Position numbers and translations under genes: made by a program
The notes under the pieces: model-generated
Databases searched by the model: none
Seen by the model: only the letters and a program-made list of their open reading frames with translations
Told to the model about the DNA's origin: nothing
In this document: piece after piece, positions 23,860-35,740 of the stretch
Numbering within the stretch: the stretch's first letter is position 1
Layout of the letters: every line of letters starts with the position of its first letter
Source: Diphasiastrum complanatum
Taxonomy: Eukaryota; Streptophyta; Lycopodiopsida; Lycopodiales; Lycopodiaceae
DNA: 64,000 nt
NCBI GenBank assembly: GCA_029204225.1
Contig: CM055107.1
Location: forward strand, 30,095,410-30,159,409
Direction: 5' to 3'

Positions 23860-26155
23860 AAAGTCATCCTCCACAAAAAATAAATCCACACAATCCACTC
23901 CCCCATTCCCCAAGATATGGGGATATCAGGGTGGAAGAATATGCAAGGCATCTCGTTGAAAAATGAAGTTGTGAGTGTCCTGTCGAGAGTTGCTGACGGA
24001 GAACTCTGCCTTGCTGAGATGAGAAAATAATTTCAAAGGTGATTTTGATTTTTTAATTCAAAATTCTTATTTTTAACTCATATGCAAAAAGCTTGAATCT
24101 AATCATTTATTTTTTTCAGACACAAGCTTTTCATGAAAGTGTAAGAGGCTATGGTAAAGAGCCTCAACTGCAAGGATTGGGAAGAATGCCAAAGTCTTTA
24201 CCCAAACAGCTCCAAGGATGAAGAGTTTCAAAGATTTCTGATTATATTCAGGGATATGGTAAGCTCATTTTACAAATTTTAGTTTTAAATTACCAGTTTG
24301 CGAACACTGTTTATGCTAAGCATGGGCGTTTGTCCTCAACTCTTTTTTAAATTATTATTTTTGAGATCATTATTCATGCTTAGCATAAGTTCTTGTCACT
24401 AATAAGTACAAGTTTAGCATTTGAGAGACCCATGCTTAGCATACGTGTATTCCTAATGTCCTTACTTCTCTTTTAGATAATTGTTTTTAAGATCATCATC
24501 CATGCCTAGCATAAGTGTATTTCTAATGTCAATTATTCTCTTTAACAATACTGTTTTTTAAGATCAACATTCATGCTTAGCATAAGTTCATGTCACTAGT
24601 AACAAATTTAACATTCAAAAGACATGCTTAGCATAAATGGATTTCTATTGTTCTCAAATCTTTCTAAATTATTCTTTTTAAGATTTTTATTTATGCTTAT
24701 AGCATAAGTTTAGCGTAAGTTCATCATAAGTTGGTAGTTTAACATTTGACAAAGCCATGCTTAGCATAAGTGTACTTCTAATTTTCACAACGTTTTGAAG
24801 ATAAAAAGAGTGGGTAGCTTCCTGAACAGTTTAAAACCCACCTTCAAAAAGCCAAGGCAGAGAAAAAACAAAGAAAATCTCAATAGACTGAAGACTCAAG
24901 CGTTGATGATCATCCCAAAGAAACGTTTATTCCCAAGTTTGTTGATGATCCTCCTTGTTTTTATACAATACAACAAGGTGATGTCAGAGAGATCTCCAAG
25001 TTTGTAAAAAGAAGACCTTACACTCTCTACATTGCTAATATTCCATACGAGTTTAAACTTGTGGGCTCATTGAATCATGATCGCCCGTTTAAGTACACGA
25101 AAGTGAAAGATGTTGTTGTTGGTTTTCGGGAGATCACTATAGCTCCGCTTTGGAGGATAGTGATATTTCACTCCAATTGGCAACAAGTAGGTGTTCACAA
25201 GGCCCTACTTGAAGTCTGCAATGCAGAGATAGAGAACGCCATTTGGTAAGTATTGATTGTAAATAAATATATATATTTACAAGTCTTTATAATATTCTAA
25301 ACATGTTTTTATTTGGTTGTTTGACTATATGCTTTCAATGTTTGTAGGCACAAGCCAAATGTATGCAATTCTGGTGTGCACGTCTCTGTAATGAGATGAA
25401 ATATCTCACCTTTGTTTACTTCTCTACCATGGAAAGAGATCCTTGTTGCACTACAACATTGTAGGTACCTTGGTGCCTATGTTTATGAGTATGTTGTGGA
25501 TGTTTACTCTATAAATGATTGAATGTATATGCTGCATACTATTTTTTCAAAGTCTGCATGGCTTTGTAAGTTCTGTTTCAAATTAATAATGAATGTTTTG
25601 CAAAGACAAATTGGTAGTACTTTGTTACAATTCAAGTCCGAACCATGTTGAAGCATTCAGATGTTTAATTCACACTACTATCATTGTGAAATCTGTTATA
25701 TTATGAGAGACAAAATGAGAGGGGATGTGTGATTATCTAAGTCATAAGCCACAACAACTTGTAATAAATCAATTCAAATATTTTCTCATTCTGCGGATTG
25801 GATTTTAGATTTATTTAGTCGTAGTGGCACTACTAGTGCATGTGCTATCCAAAAGGGCAGACATGTTGCGGCCATAGAATTAGATGAGAGTTTGGCAAGT
25901 TTTGTTAAGATGTGGTTAGCTAGCATTTCAGTTTTGCTTGATGAGTTTCAAGAGGTTGGTAAGTTGGGACCCTTTGAAGATGGTATTGCTCCATTTGTTA
26001 AGGAGCCTCAACCACCTAGCAATGGTGTCGTTGGTGATGAAGGAGAACTGACCGAGGTGGTTGAGCAAAGATATAATGTAATTGATGAAATTGCTATTCA
26101 GGATGGGATATCACCTCAAACAGACACAGGGGTTGGAAGGGTTGTATCCAAATGA
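23860..26155 (+). pseudogene. DNA N4/N6 amino-methyltransferase-like gene relic (multi-exon)
   Basis: Exon-like blocks: to 24038, 24121-24258, 24801-25245, from 25348, and about 25640-26155. Introns 24039-24120, 24259-24800 and 25246-25347 have GT..AG ends, and the third is phase 2, splitting a Trp codon. Coding sense includes LYIANIPYEF (25027-25056), in the place of the DPPY/NPPY catalytic motif, then PLWRIVIFHSNWQQVGV and IWHKPNVCNSG. At the C-terminal side come KPQQLV (25745-25762) and LDLFSRSGTTSACA (25808 on), the AdoMet-binding FxGSGTT motif with Gly replaced by Arg. Catalytic motif before AdoMet motif is the beta arrangement of N6-adenine/N4-cytosine enzymes. Defects: stops at 24028-24030, in the second exon, and at 25397-25399, plus frameshifts near 24900 and 25775. 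It starts just past a copia LTR, so upstream exons may be lost. Confidence 0.65.
24311..24771 (+). repeat. Array of eight ATGCTTAGCAT palindromes
   Basis: ATGCTTAGCATAAG-type words occur near 24312, 24375, 24431, 24501, 24572, 24623, 24692 and 24756, 51-71 bp apart. ATGCT/AGCAT is a perfect odd palindrome. The spacers fall into two classes: one with GTTC(T/A)TGTCACTA and a TTTAGCATTTGA-like end, the other with GTGTATTTCTAATGTC and TTTTTAAGATCAT. The array fills most of the intron at 24259-24800 of the methyltransferase-like relic. Confidence 0.9.
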
Positions 26156-26789
26156 TCAGATTGAGAATATTTGACTCTTTGAAAATTTGAGACTATGTAA
26201 TTGAAAACATTCAGCAAAATTTTATGTATAAAGAAATCTCTTTTATTCGAAAGATTATTGTATTTATGTAAGAAATGTCTAGTTCTTAGATTTTTTTAAT
26301 TATCTTTTTGTTACATGATAGTTGTTAGGAATTAAGCATATCTTTATGAATTCTAGATTTGTTTAGTTTACTTGATTGTTAAAATACAAATATCAAATTA
26401 CAAACAGATTATCAAATTTATGTTAAAGTATTTTTTATTGATTTTTTATTTAAAAAATATTTCTTTAAGATTCTACAACCACTTACTTAATTTAACAACT
26501 ATTTTTCATAATAAAAAATTGCATACAAATGATATTTATATTTTTTGAGTCATTTTAGTGTAGAATTTTAAAAATATTTTGCAATACTTCGTCCAAATTT
26601 TAAATATTTGCAAAATATACAATTTTGAAAAATAATAATTCATTTCTAAATTTAGGATTCAAAAATTACTTGAATTTTAAAAACTTGTAAGTTCACTGAA
26701 AAAAATGGGGTCTTGTGTCATTTCTCATTTCTTAAGATTTCTTGTTTTAATGATAAGCTTGTTTTCTACAATATTCATCAATGACTTAA
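26156..26789. other. AT-rich intergenic, nothing recognised
   Basis: Very AT-rich with poly-A/T stretches. It could contain the 3' UTR of the methyltransferase-like relic. No coding signal. Confidence 0.4.
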
Positions 26790-27260
26790 GATGCATAAAT
26801 TTTTTCTTTGCCAAAAACTTAATGAAAATGTCCACCATCTAGTCTTGTAGAAAAATAGACTAACTCTACTTAAGAGTTACCTTGTCACACACAAAGTCAT
26901 AAGAGTTTCAATGTGCTTAGTCTATGCATGGAATACAAGATTCTTTACAATTTGTCTGTAGCTTTGACTATTACAAAATAAGGTGGTGGCTTCACACTGA
27001 AGTTATTGCACCTTTGACAAAAGCAATTTCAATCAAATAGACTCACATATCACAAATTTAGCTAAACTGTATTTAACTTTTGCTAAATATAGTGCAACAA
27101 TTGCTTTCTTTTTGCTCTTCCATCATATAGTAGAACTCCTCAACATAAATCCATAGTATGAAATTGAACTTTTTGTCTTCTACACCATTAGTCCAATTTG
27201 CATTGCATAATTATGAAGTACAAGGTCGTTAGAGAAAACATACTTTAGAGGTCACTAATA
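26790..27260 (-). pseudogene. copia RNase H remnant
   Basis: The - strand in broken frames shows words such as CNANWTNGVEDKK, which correspond to the copia RNase H D-A-D-W-A region, and a downstream SNCCTIFSKS-like end. It is heavily decayed and lacks flanking LTRs. Confidence 0.5.
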
Positions 27261-27289
27261 GCTATCACTATCACATAGACTAAGTTCCA

Positions 27290-27560
27290 TATGGATTCTC
27301 AAAGTAAGGCTGGTCTCAACGTAGACAAGCTCGATGGATCCAACTAATACTTATGAAAATTTAAGATAAAAATTAAACTAATGGCAAAGGAGTTGTATGA
27401 TGTTGTCACAAGTATTGAAGCAAAGCCCAATGCAGATGACTCAACAATCTTTAGTTAAAGCATGGCAAAGCCTTCGCGCTGATCATCCTCAACATTTCAG
27501 ATACTCAGATTGGCCATGTATCTAATGCTTAGAGATAAAAAAAATCTGGAATATTTTCAG
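27290..27560 (+). pseudogene. copia gag start remnant
   Basis: ATGGATTCTCAAAGTAAGG opens a frame with LNVDKLDGSN, then KLMAKELYDVVTS, the N-terminal gag pattern of Ty1/copia, interrupted by stops. It is opposite in orientation to the RNase H remnant on its left. Confidence 0.65.
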
Positions 27561-27782
27561 CACCTTTGTAGCGGGTATTTCCTATCCACCTTCAGCCATA
27601 GATCCAAGCACATCAAGCATCAAAGGAGATTAAGAGGATTATCTTGTTGTCACACGAAAATTCGTTCCCATGAGAATGATAGCATAGTTCATAATCAAGC
27701 ACATGCTTATGATCCACATCTAACACTAACCATTAACACTATGATCCATTAACACTAGCAATTAGCACTACTCAAACAATGA

Positions 27783-27923
<141 letters not shown>

Positions 27924-28004
27924 ATATATAATAAAGATAAATTTTAATAAGCATCAAATCCAGCAATTAGCAAATCCAAAGAAAACATGAGAGATAGAGA
28001 AAGA

Positions 28005-28617
28005 TGTTGAATTCACACGTGTGGGACGCCCTACACATGTACTTTTGATCTCCTAAGCCCAATAATACCATAAAGATCAGACAAGCATTGATTGACAATA
28101 GGAAAGCTGATCATACAAGAAATATTATTGTGTTACAAGCAAGATCTGTCAACAAAACATGAAACTAAGCACAATAAATGTCTCAACTCGACTAGAGAGA
28201 GAAAATGAAAGTACAAACTCGAGTAGAGAGAGAGGGCACAAAGAGCTTAGTCTCCAAATTTGCATTACAAACAAATTTCATCACCTTCTCAATGAGAGTA
28301 CATCACATATATATAGATCCATGGACTCTCCTCCTACTTTGAGTTGAATTGGAGTTATGAATCCACCTCTCAAGCTATCTAGACTTATTCAAGCAACCTC
28401 ACTATGTCTAATTGTGGCACCTAGTCTTTTCATGCATTAAATGTGGCATGCAAAGTACAAATGGCAATTCCTATGGTAGCTCGAGTTTCTACTTCTACCT
28501 ACCTTGAATATTTTATTCTAAGATGGGTCTTTACTAAGCCAAAAGAGCTCAATTCATCTTTGGCATTTTTAGGACCCCTACTTACAACATTAGATAGATT
28601 TCTCCAATATTTTGACA
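28005..28617 (-). repeat. 3' LTR of the copia
   Basis: On the - strand it begins TGTCAAAATATTGG and ends CGTGTGAATTCAACA. It contains an imperfect GA repeat near 28190-28240 and ATATATATAGAT near 28305. Confidence 0.92.
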
Positions 28618-28628
28618 CTCCTCCTAAA
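28618..28628 (-). other. Polypurine tract of the copia
   Basis: The - strand reads TTTAGGAGGAG directly before the 3' LTR. Confidence 0.8.
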
Positions 28629-28635
28629 AATGTAT

Positions 28636-31600
28636 CTAATGTGGATCAAGCATCGATCTTGAGATAAGACCAATATTAGATCTATGCTTCGAGAAGGCAC
28701 TTTTGCAAAGTGGCTTTGTGAGAAGATCAACAATACATGAAGATGTGTCGACATGTTCCAAGTTAATTCCACCTCCAATGAGCTTTTCCCTTACAAAATG
28801 GTGTGCCACTTCTATATGCTTGCTTCTTGCATGAAAAATAGGATTATTTACAAGAGCTTGTGCCGATATGTTGTCACATTTGATCAGGGGAAGATCATCC
28901 TCTTTGATGCACTTTAGCTCCATGATTACCCTCTTGATCCAAAGCACCTCTTTAGTTGTTGAAGTGAGTGCTTTGTACTCAGCCTCACAAGAAGATAGAG
29001 ATATGGTATCTTGCTTCTTTGAAAGCCAAGACACAAGATTGCCTCCAAGAAAGATAGTATATGCATTAATGGACTTTCGATCCATTTTATCACTTGCAAA
29101 ATCGGAATCCGAATAGCCAACAATGGTCAGATCTTCATTCTTGTACAATAAACCATAATCTTGAGTAGAAGATACATATCTTAGAACTCTCTTGGCCATC
29201 TTCCAATGTTGGATCTTAGGATCTTGCATAAATTGACTCAATTTGTGCACACAATAGCTCAAATCGGGTCTAGTGATAGTAAGCCAAATTAAAGAGCCTA
29301 TAAGACTCCTATAAGGTGTGATGTCCTTGAGGGATCTTTCATCACCTTTAATAGGATCTTTTACATGTTGCTCCATGGGAGTATCTATGCCTTTACAATT
29401 TTGCATGTTGAATTTTCTCAACATAGAAAAGACATATCTAGATTGACAAATAAAAGCATACTCTTCATGAAAATCAATCTCAAAGCCTAAAATGTAATGG
29501 ATATCTCCTAGATCTTGCATTTTAAATTCTCTTCCTAATGCGTGTTTGGTTTCTTGAACTAGCATCAAACAACTTCCACTAAGAATAATGTCATCTACAT
29601 AGATTAGAAGAATGACAATATTACTACCATCAAACTTTAAGTACATAGAAGGATCATAGTCACTAAGCACAAATCCTAATGAAAGTAGAAAGTTGTTGAG
29701 TCTTAAATACCATGATCTAGGTGCTTGCTTCAAGCCATAAAGACTTCTAAATAGCAAACACACCTTAGATTTATCCTTGATAAATCCTTGAGGCTGTTCC
29801 ATGTATATCTCCTCCTCAAGATAGCCATTCAAAAAAGCGTTGGAGACATCAAGTTGAAACAATTTTCCACCTTAAAAATAAGGCAAGAGAGATTATGATT
29901 CTTATTGTCACCATCTTTGCTACAGGAGCAAAGGTTTCTTCATAGTCAAGTCCATATATTTGTTCAAAGCCTTTCGCACATAATCTTGCCTTGTACTTGT
30001 TGATGGAGCCATCATGATTGTACTTGATCTTGAACACCCACTTGCATCCAATAATATGCATGTTAGGTGGTGGATCCACTAGCTCCCATGTGTGGTTGGT
30101 GATCAAGGCATCATATTCAATCTTCATGGCCTCATACCACTCCTTGGTATTGAGGGATTCTTGGACATCCTTGGGCTCCTCATGAGAAAAAAAATAAGCA
30201 TAAGTGGAATCAAGATCCACTTGTTTTCCTTTGTCATCATAAGTGAGCCTCTTAGGCTTGGATCTCTCCCTCATGGATCTTCTAGGAGTGAAAATCCGAG
30301 GACTTCCATCTTCAAATCTCGACTCCTCCATATGTTGATTGTCTTCAATAACAAAAGGTGATAGATTTTGAGGTTGCTTGATCTCGGCCCCTCCAAGATT
30401 GGACTTTTCGTCTTCGTGAAAAACTACATCTCTACTATCAATTACTTTAGAAGTAGAGAGCATGCAGATTCGATAGGCTTTCTTGTTGGATGAATATCCA
30501 ACCATTACTCCTTTGCTTGCAAAAGGATCATCTTTCTTTCTCGTTTCCAAGGGAATATGGACAAAGCATATGCATCCAAATACTCTAAGGTGATCAACCT
30601 TAGGTTTCTTCAAATAAAGTGCTTCATATGGTGACTTTCCTCCAAGTGCAACATGAGGGAGTCGATTGCAAAGATAGTTTGAACAATTGATGGCCTCACC
30701 CCAAAAGTCTTTTGGCAAGGATGCCTCAATTTTAATGGTTTTGGCACATTCACACAAGGTTCTATTCTTTCTTTCAGCTACCCCATTTTGAGATGGTGTA
30801 TATGCACAAGAAAACTCCCTTTTAATGCCTTCAAGCTCACAATAATCATGAAATTTATTGGAAGTGTACTCACCACCTCCATCACTTCTAAGAATCTTGA
30901 TTTTGTATGAAAATTGTTTTTTCAACTAGAGCTTTGAACTTTAGAAAATAGTCAAACACCATAGACTTTGAAGCTAGAAGATATAACCAAGTAAATCTAG
31001 TGAAATCATCAATGAAAGTTACAAAGCCAGTAGCACCACCCTTGCTCTTTGAAGATGAAAAGTGCACATCCGAGTGTATGAGCTCCAATGGATGTGTAGT
31101 CTTGATAGATGACTTTGAAAAAGGCTTCTTATGAGACTTAGATATGGCACAAGCCTCACATGGCTTGAAATTCTTGGAGATAAGATTAGGCAAGCCAATA
31201 GCTTTGGCTTTCTTGACCATGGACACCATAGAACTATAGTTAGGATGTCCCAACCTTCTATGCCATAGTTCCTCCAAAGACATATGAGAAGCAAAAGCAC
31301 CATCACAAGAGTTAGCATACTCTTTGGGATCAAGCTTGTAGATTCCACCATATCTAGACCCAAATGCAAGGATCTCATCATGATTCTTGATTGTACATGT
31401 ATCAACATTGAAATTCACATCTAGTCCACTATCAAACATTTGCCCACACTAATAAGATTTTTTGCTAACTTAGGACCAAAAAGTACTTTAGACAGAGAAA
31501 GAACTTTTGATGAAGAAAGCTTTAAGGGAATGGTCCCTATGCCTTCAATAGCACACTCATGATCATTTGCTGTGTAGATGGACTTCTTGGCTCCTTCATA

Positions 31601-32701
31601 AGATGACATGGATGAAAAAGAATGCTTGGAGCTACACATATGTGAGGAAGCTCCACTGCCGATGTACCACGAACCATCCTTCTTGAAAGGTGATGAAGAA
31701 AAACTCGAGACCATAAGAGATCCCTCTCCATCACTTGCATGAGCATCTTCCTTCTCTTTATTAGAAATGTTGGCTTGCTTTCTTCTTGAAGCAATTGGTG
31801 GCACAATGCCCCTTCTTGCCACAAAAGAAACACTTGATGTTTTTCTTCTTCTTCTTGGATGTGGAAGCTTGAGAGGACTCATCCTCTTCTCCTTTCTCCT
31901 TGGAAATAAGATTGTTCTTGCTTGAAGAGGATTGGTGTTGATTCTTACTTCTTGTCTTGTGCTTGTCTTTGGTAAAGAGGGCTTTACCATCAATGTTGAG
32001 AGACAGTCTCTCCATTTTCAAGAGTTTATACTCTTGTCTTGATTCTTCAGAAATGAGCACACTTTGGAGTGCTTCCAAACTTGGTAGCTCCTCCTTAATG
32101 GCATAACTCTAAACAAGGTTGTCATATTCCTCCTTTAACCCATTAAGTATGACTTGAACAAGTTCATTTTGGTTGATGGAGTCTCCTTTGCATGACAATT
32201 CTCTATGGAGGTCTTTAACTCTCATTACATAAGCTGAAGCACATTCATCACTTCTCTGTACACTTTGAAAAATTTGGTTTCTTAGTGTTAGAAGTCTAGA
32301 AGTATTCTTTGCCTCATAGATGGACTTGAGAGTATCCCAAGCATCTTTGGCATTAGTACAAGCACCAATTTCTCTTAAGATGTCATTTGAGACATTCATC
32401 TTAATATAATACAGAGCCATCCTAGCTCTCTTTTTGTACTTTGGAATTTCTTGAGGAATTTGTGGTTCTTCTTCAATTCCAAGTACAATATCCATCACAT
32501 CTTGTAGAATTAGGACAGTTCCATCCTAACCTTCCAAATTGAGTAATTGGAGGTTGACAATCTTTCACTTGCTTCTAATAGAAAGACACCCATTGAAGTC
32601 ATAAAGAATGATGGAACTAAAAAAAGATGGATGAAAAAATTGCTTATCTTCTCACTATAGGAACCAATCAAGGGCAAAAAACCAAATCCTATGTAAGACA
32701 A
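28636..32701 (-). pseudogene. copia gag-pol, nearly full but frameshifted
   Basis: Domains in order on the - strand: gag N-terminus (STSNYSIWKVRMEL, ends 32510); UBN2 gag (32109-32498); CCHC knuckle (CFFCGKKGHCATNC, about 31810); protease with WYIGSGASSHM, where the catalytic Asp codon is now Gly (31658-31660); pre-integrase with H..H (about 31240); integrase core (FIDDFTRF, SDGGGEY, SQNGVAERKNR; 30888-31000 and 30200-30925); reverse transcriptase with YVDDIILSG (about 29600); and RNase H (YSDSDFASD, SSCEAEYKAL) ending near 28636. It is split into about six frames by frameshifts, yet every domain is present and readable. The good preservation agrees with its similar LTRs. Confidence 0.92.
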
Positions 32702-33346
32702 AGCAAAAAAACTGAGAGATAGATCTCACTAGCTTGACAATCTCTCTAAAACAAGATTTGAATTTTCAAAAAAGATGAAGTATGGCAAAAGTTATGGTTC
32801 TATGAATTTCACACGTGTGAAATACTCCAAAAATGTCAAATTGACTCAAATACAATCTATTTGTATGAAACAATTTGCCTAGAACCTATAAATTTTGTCT
32901 AAATCACATATAGATGAGATTGGTCAACTTCTGGATGATTTTTGTGATCATTCAAGCAATAAATGACATGTACTCATGATTTTCCACAAGCCTAGGTGCC
33001 CTACCTACGACTCTTCAAAAGCTTATAACTTCTGATTGGCTTATCCAACTATCATGATTCAAATTGCATCAGATTCTACACATTTCTAGCTTTCTAGTGG
33101 GCTAATTTGCATGAAATTTGGATCTAAGGTGAGAGAGAACCACCAAATTGAAAATGGGCAGATTTCACACGTGCTAGCACTTGAAATTCCATACAATACC
33201 TGATCTGGACCATTCAAAGTGGTTTGAAGCTCTAAATCATCAGAAAACTACAAACTAGCTAGAAAGAAGAATCTAGACAATTCCTAGCTTGAAATCTGAT
33301 CAAATTTGCAAACTTTTTGATTAGATTTGCTTGTAAATCTTAGGTA

Positions 33347-33359
33347 GGCTCTGATACCA
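33347..33359 (-). other. Primer-binding site of the copia
   Basis: The - strand reads TGGTATCAGAGCC, a perfect plant initiator Met-tRNA match, adjoining the LTR. Confidence 0.92.
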
Positions 33360-33551
33360 TGTTGAATTCACACGTGTGGGACGCCCTACACATGTACTTT
33401 TGATCTCCTAAGCCCAATAATACCATAAAGATCAGACAAGCATTGATTGACAATAGGAAAGCTGATCATACAAGAAATATTATTGTGTTATAAGCAAGAT
33501 CTGTCAACAAAACATGAAACTAAGCACAATAAATGCCTCAACTCGGCTAGA
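33360..33551 (-). repeat. Truncated 5' LTR of the copia
   Basis: Matches 28005-28196 with three substitutions, then stops abruptly after CTCAACTCGGCTAGA. Confidence 0.9.
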
Positions 33552-34577
33552 TTGTACATTCAACACATTGTATATTCATGTACATAAATGCTAAAACACA
33601 GGTGATGGAATTCATTGCTGAAAAGAGTATGGAAGACCCACGCCATAGAAATCTGTTGAAGTTCGTACTGAAGGAAGGACAAAGGACCGACATAGAAATC
33701 CAATGCCTGAAAGAAGAATTGAAGAAACAAAAGAACCTACGAATCAGAGCCGCTAACGAGCTGGTTAGCACCAATAAGGAGCGAGATACCTGGAAGTAGA
33801 AGTACAATGACCTCAAGGAGGCTAATGACAGACGACAGATAAGCCATAGGGAGAGGTATAAAGGGCAGGAAAAGATCCTAGCCAACACCAAGGTGGAACT
33901 AGCTGCAATTGAAACTACCGTAGCCATGCTAGCTAGGCAGTTACATGAGTATCAAAGAAAAGAAGCTGCAAGAGGACTAATCATGCCTCAGAGTTCCCGC
34001 AACCCTTTACCCGCTTACCCTGTGCACTGCAAGGAAATTTTGTCAGACAATCTGTTCTACAAAAACTTCGATGCTTACAATTTATATCTACTGCCCATGG
34101 AGTTTCCGCTAGATGTCCAGGTTTTTGAGCTATGACCATCCACGAGTTCCGCCCTCAGATTCACATGGCCACTCATCCTAGGTAGTTTTGAAAACTACAA
34201 AGATTCCTGCGAGAGCTTATGTAGGTTCTCAGTTGTTGTCGCGCACTAGAAAAATGATATCATTAGATTGGCTGGCCACTATGCCTACTGTTTGCAGAAT
34301 TGGTTACTACAACCTTGGGGCGCTAAGACCAAACCCACTAGGATTCACCTTACCAAATGGTGGTACAATCCCAGTGAGTCCATGGAGTGAGCGGACCTAG
34401 CCTTGTACCTGCGGATGCGTGACAGAACTTCTAGGGAACGCAAAACTCTAAATGAGATGTTTTATTTTAAGTCCCTAGAAGGTGCCGATCCAGCCCTTGT
34501 GTATGTGGCAGAAGTGGACCCCAATTACACCGAAAAGTTGAAAAACCAACAAACAAAAATGTGCAAGAATGCACTGT
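33552..34577 (+). pseudogene. Unrecognised coiled-coil protein remnant
   Basis: A frame from 33578 shows a charged helical stretch (EFIAEKSMEDPRHRNLLKF, then EIQCLKEELKKQKNLR). It crosses a TAG at 33797-33799 and continues (KYNDLKEANDRRQ; VELAAIETTVAMLARQLHEY) to 34135. Further coding-like stretches follow in shifting frames to about 34577 (LYLRMRDRTSRERK, near 34410). It resembles the gag-like part of a large plant retroelement in composition, but I cannot match it to a family. Beyond is AT-rich DNA. Confidence 0.4.
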
Positions 34578-35740
34578 AACCACCCACCTCACTATTATGC
34601 ATCATACACTAGACACGATGTGGTGAGCATCTGTTGCAAGTCTCAATTTTCTATGCATACATATTTATTGTATCTCTATAAAAACTCTAAACTACATTTG
34701 GGCATTTGCTAACTTCTATGGGCATAAATGACTGTATAGATGCATAGTTGAAAGGGGGTTGAGAGAGGAAAAAGTGGGAACAAAAACAGTGCAGTGGGGT
34801 GGAGAGTGACTCCATCGCCCAATGGGTAAGGCACAGAAGAAATATATATATATATAAAAAGAAAAACAAAAACAAAAAAAGAGAGAGAAAGAAAGACTGA
34901 GAGAAAAGAAAGAGAAAAAACAGAAAAAAAGAGAAAAAAGAAAAAAAACTTCAACCATCTCTATTAGATCTCGAACCAATTTGTGAGGACAAGTGATGCC
35001 TCGCACATCCATAAGAGGTGAGGACGATTTTCCTAATTGATTCTATAGACTAGCGGAAAACCAGTACTTCCTACCATCTCGTGTATTGGATCTTAGGACA
35101 GTAAGTTGTCCTACATGGACTACTGTCAGAATATAGGGCTTGAGAGAAGAGTCAATACAGAGAGGAGACTAGATGGTTATTCCCTGTTGAATCAGTTCTT
35201 AGAGAGTATAAGTTGAATGTCTAAACAAAAAAAAGAAAAGAATTGGTAATCACCAGTCTTGATCGGTTTCAGAGTTGGGGCATCAAAGCCTCATTGCGTA
35301 TGCATTCACACACACATCAATGACACGGTGTTAGACACAATACTGATGACTTGCATCCAAATCATCCCATGTCCAATCCTGAGATTTGCATTTGCATATC
35401 CCTCCATGCATGGGTCCGAAAATGGGCATTGTCTTACATTGATGGGAATGGGAGCATTTGCCATTTAGGTCACAGATGGGTTTTTGCAGGTATGAAGACA
35501 CCAAATTGTTCAAAGATGTTGTGGTTAAATCCAATCCGGTTGCAGATGGATCCTAAGGGCTAAATCGATGGCCTTTGGGTAGGAAGCTGTTGAAGACATC
35601 CTACCAACTCACTGTGGTTAGCATCACCTAGCAAGGGTGCTGAGCCCACTAAACTTGATCCACCACCAAGAGCTGGTCTGCGAAACCAGAGACTCTGGGT
35701 CCGCCGTATGGGGACCATACTACCTAGTGGTAGTCGCCAA
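34578..35740. other. Repeat-derived DNA without recognised genes
   Basis: Contains a short AT run and A-rich GAAAG tracts (34838-34950). The stretch around 35250-35740 (GGTTTCAGAGTTGG, and conserved-looking sense near 35540-35740) may be retroelement debris. No domain was recognised. Confidence 0.35.

Larger units (their letters stand above)
28005..33551 (-). mobile_element. Recent Ty1/copia retrotransposon, 5' LTR truncated
   Basis: On the - strand: 3' LTR 28005-28617 (613 bp), polypurine tract, gag-pol, primer site, and a 5' LTR cut to 192 bp (33360-33551). Over the shared 192 bp I counted three differences (about 98 percent identity). Beyond 33551 the sequence switches abruptly to unrelated DNA, so something deleted or replaced the rest of the 5' LTR after insertion. 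Confidence 0.93.

Noticed and set aside
24311-24771. CRISPR-like array of short repeats
   Set aside because: Repeats are short and variable, spacers are related to one another, and the context is a plant intron with no cas genes.
34687-35012. Phe/Ser-rich frames on the - strand
   Set aside because: Read from A-rich GAAAG tracts; three overlapping frames are open for the same reason.
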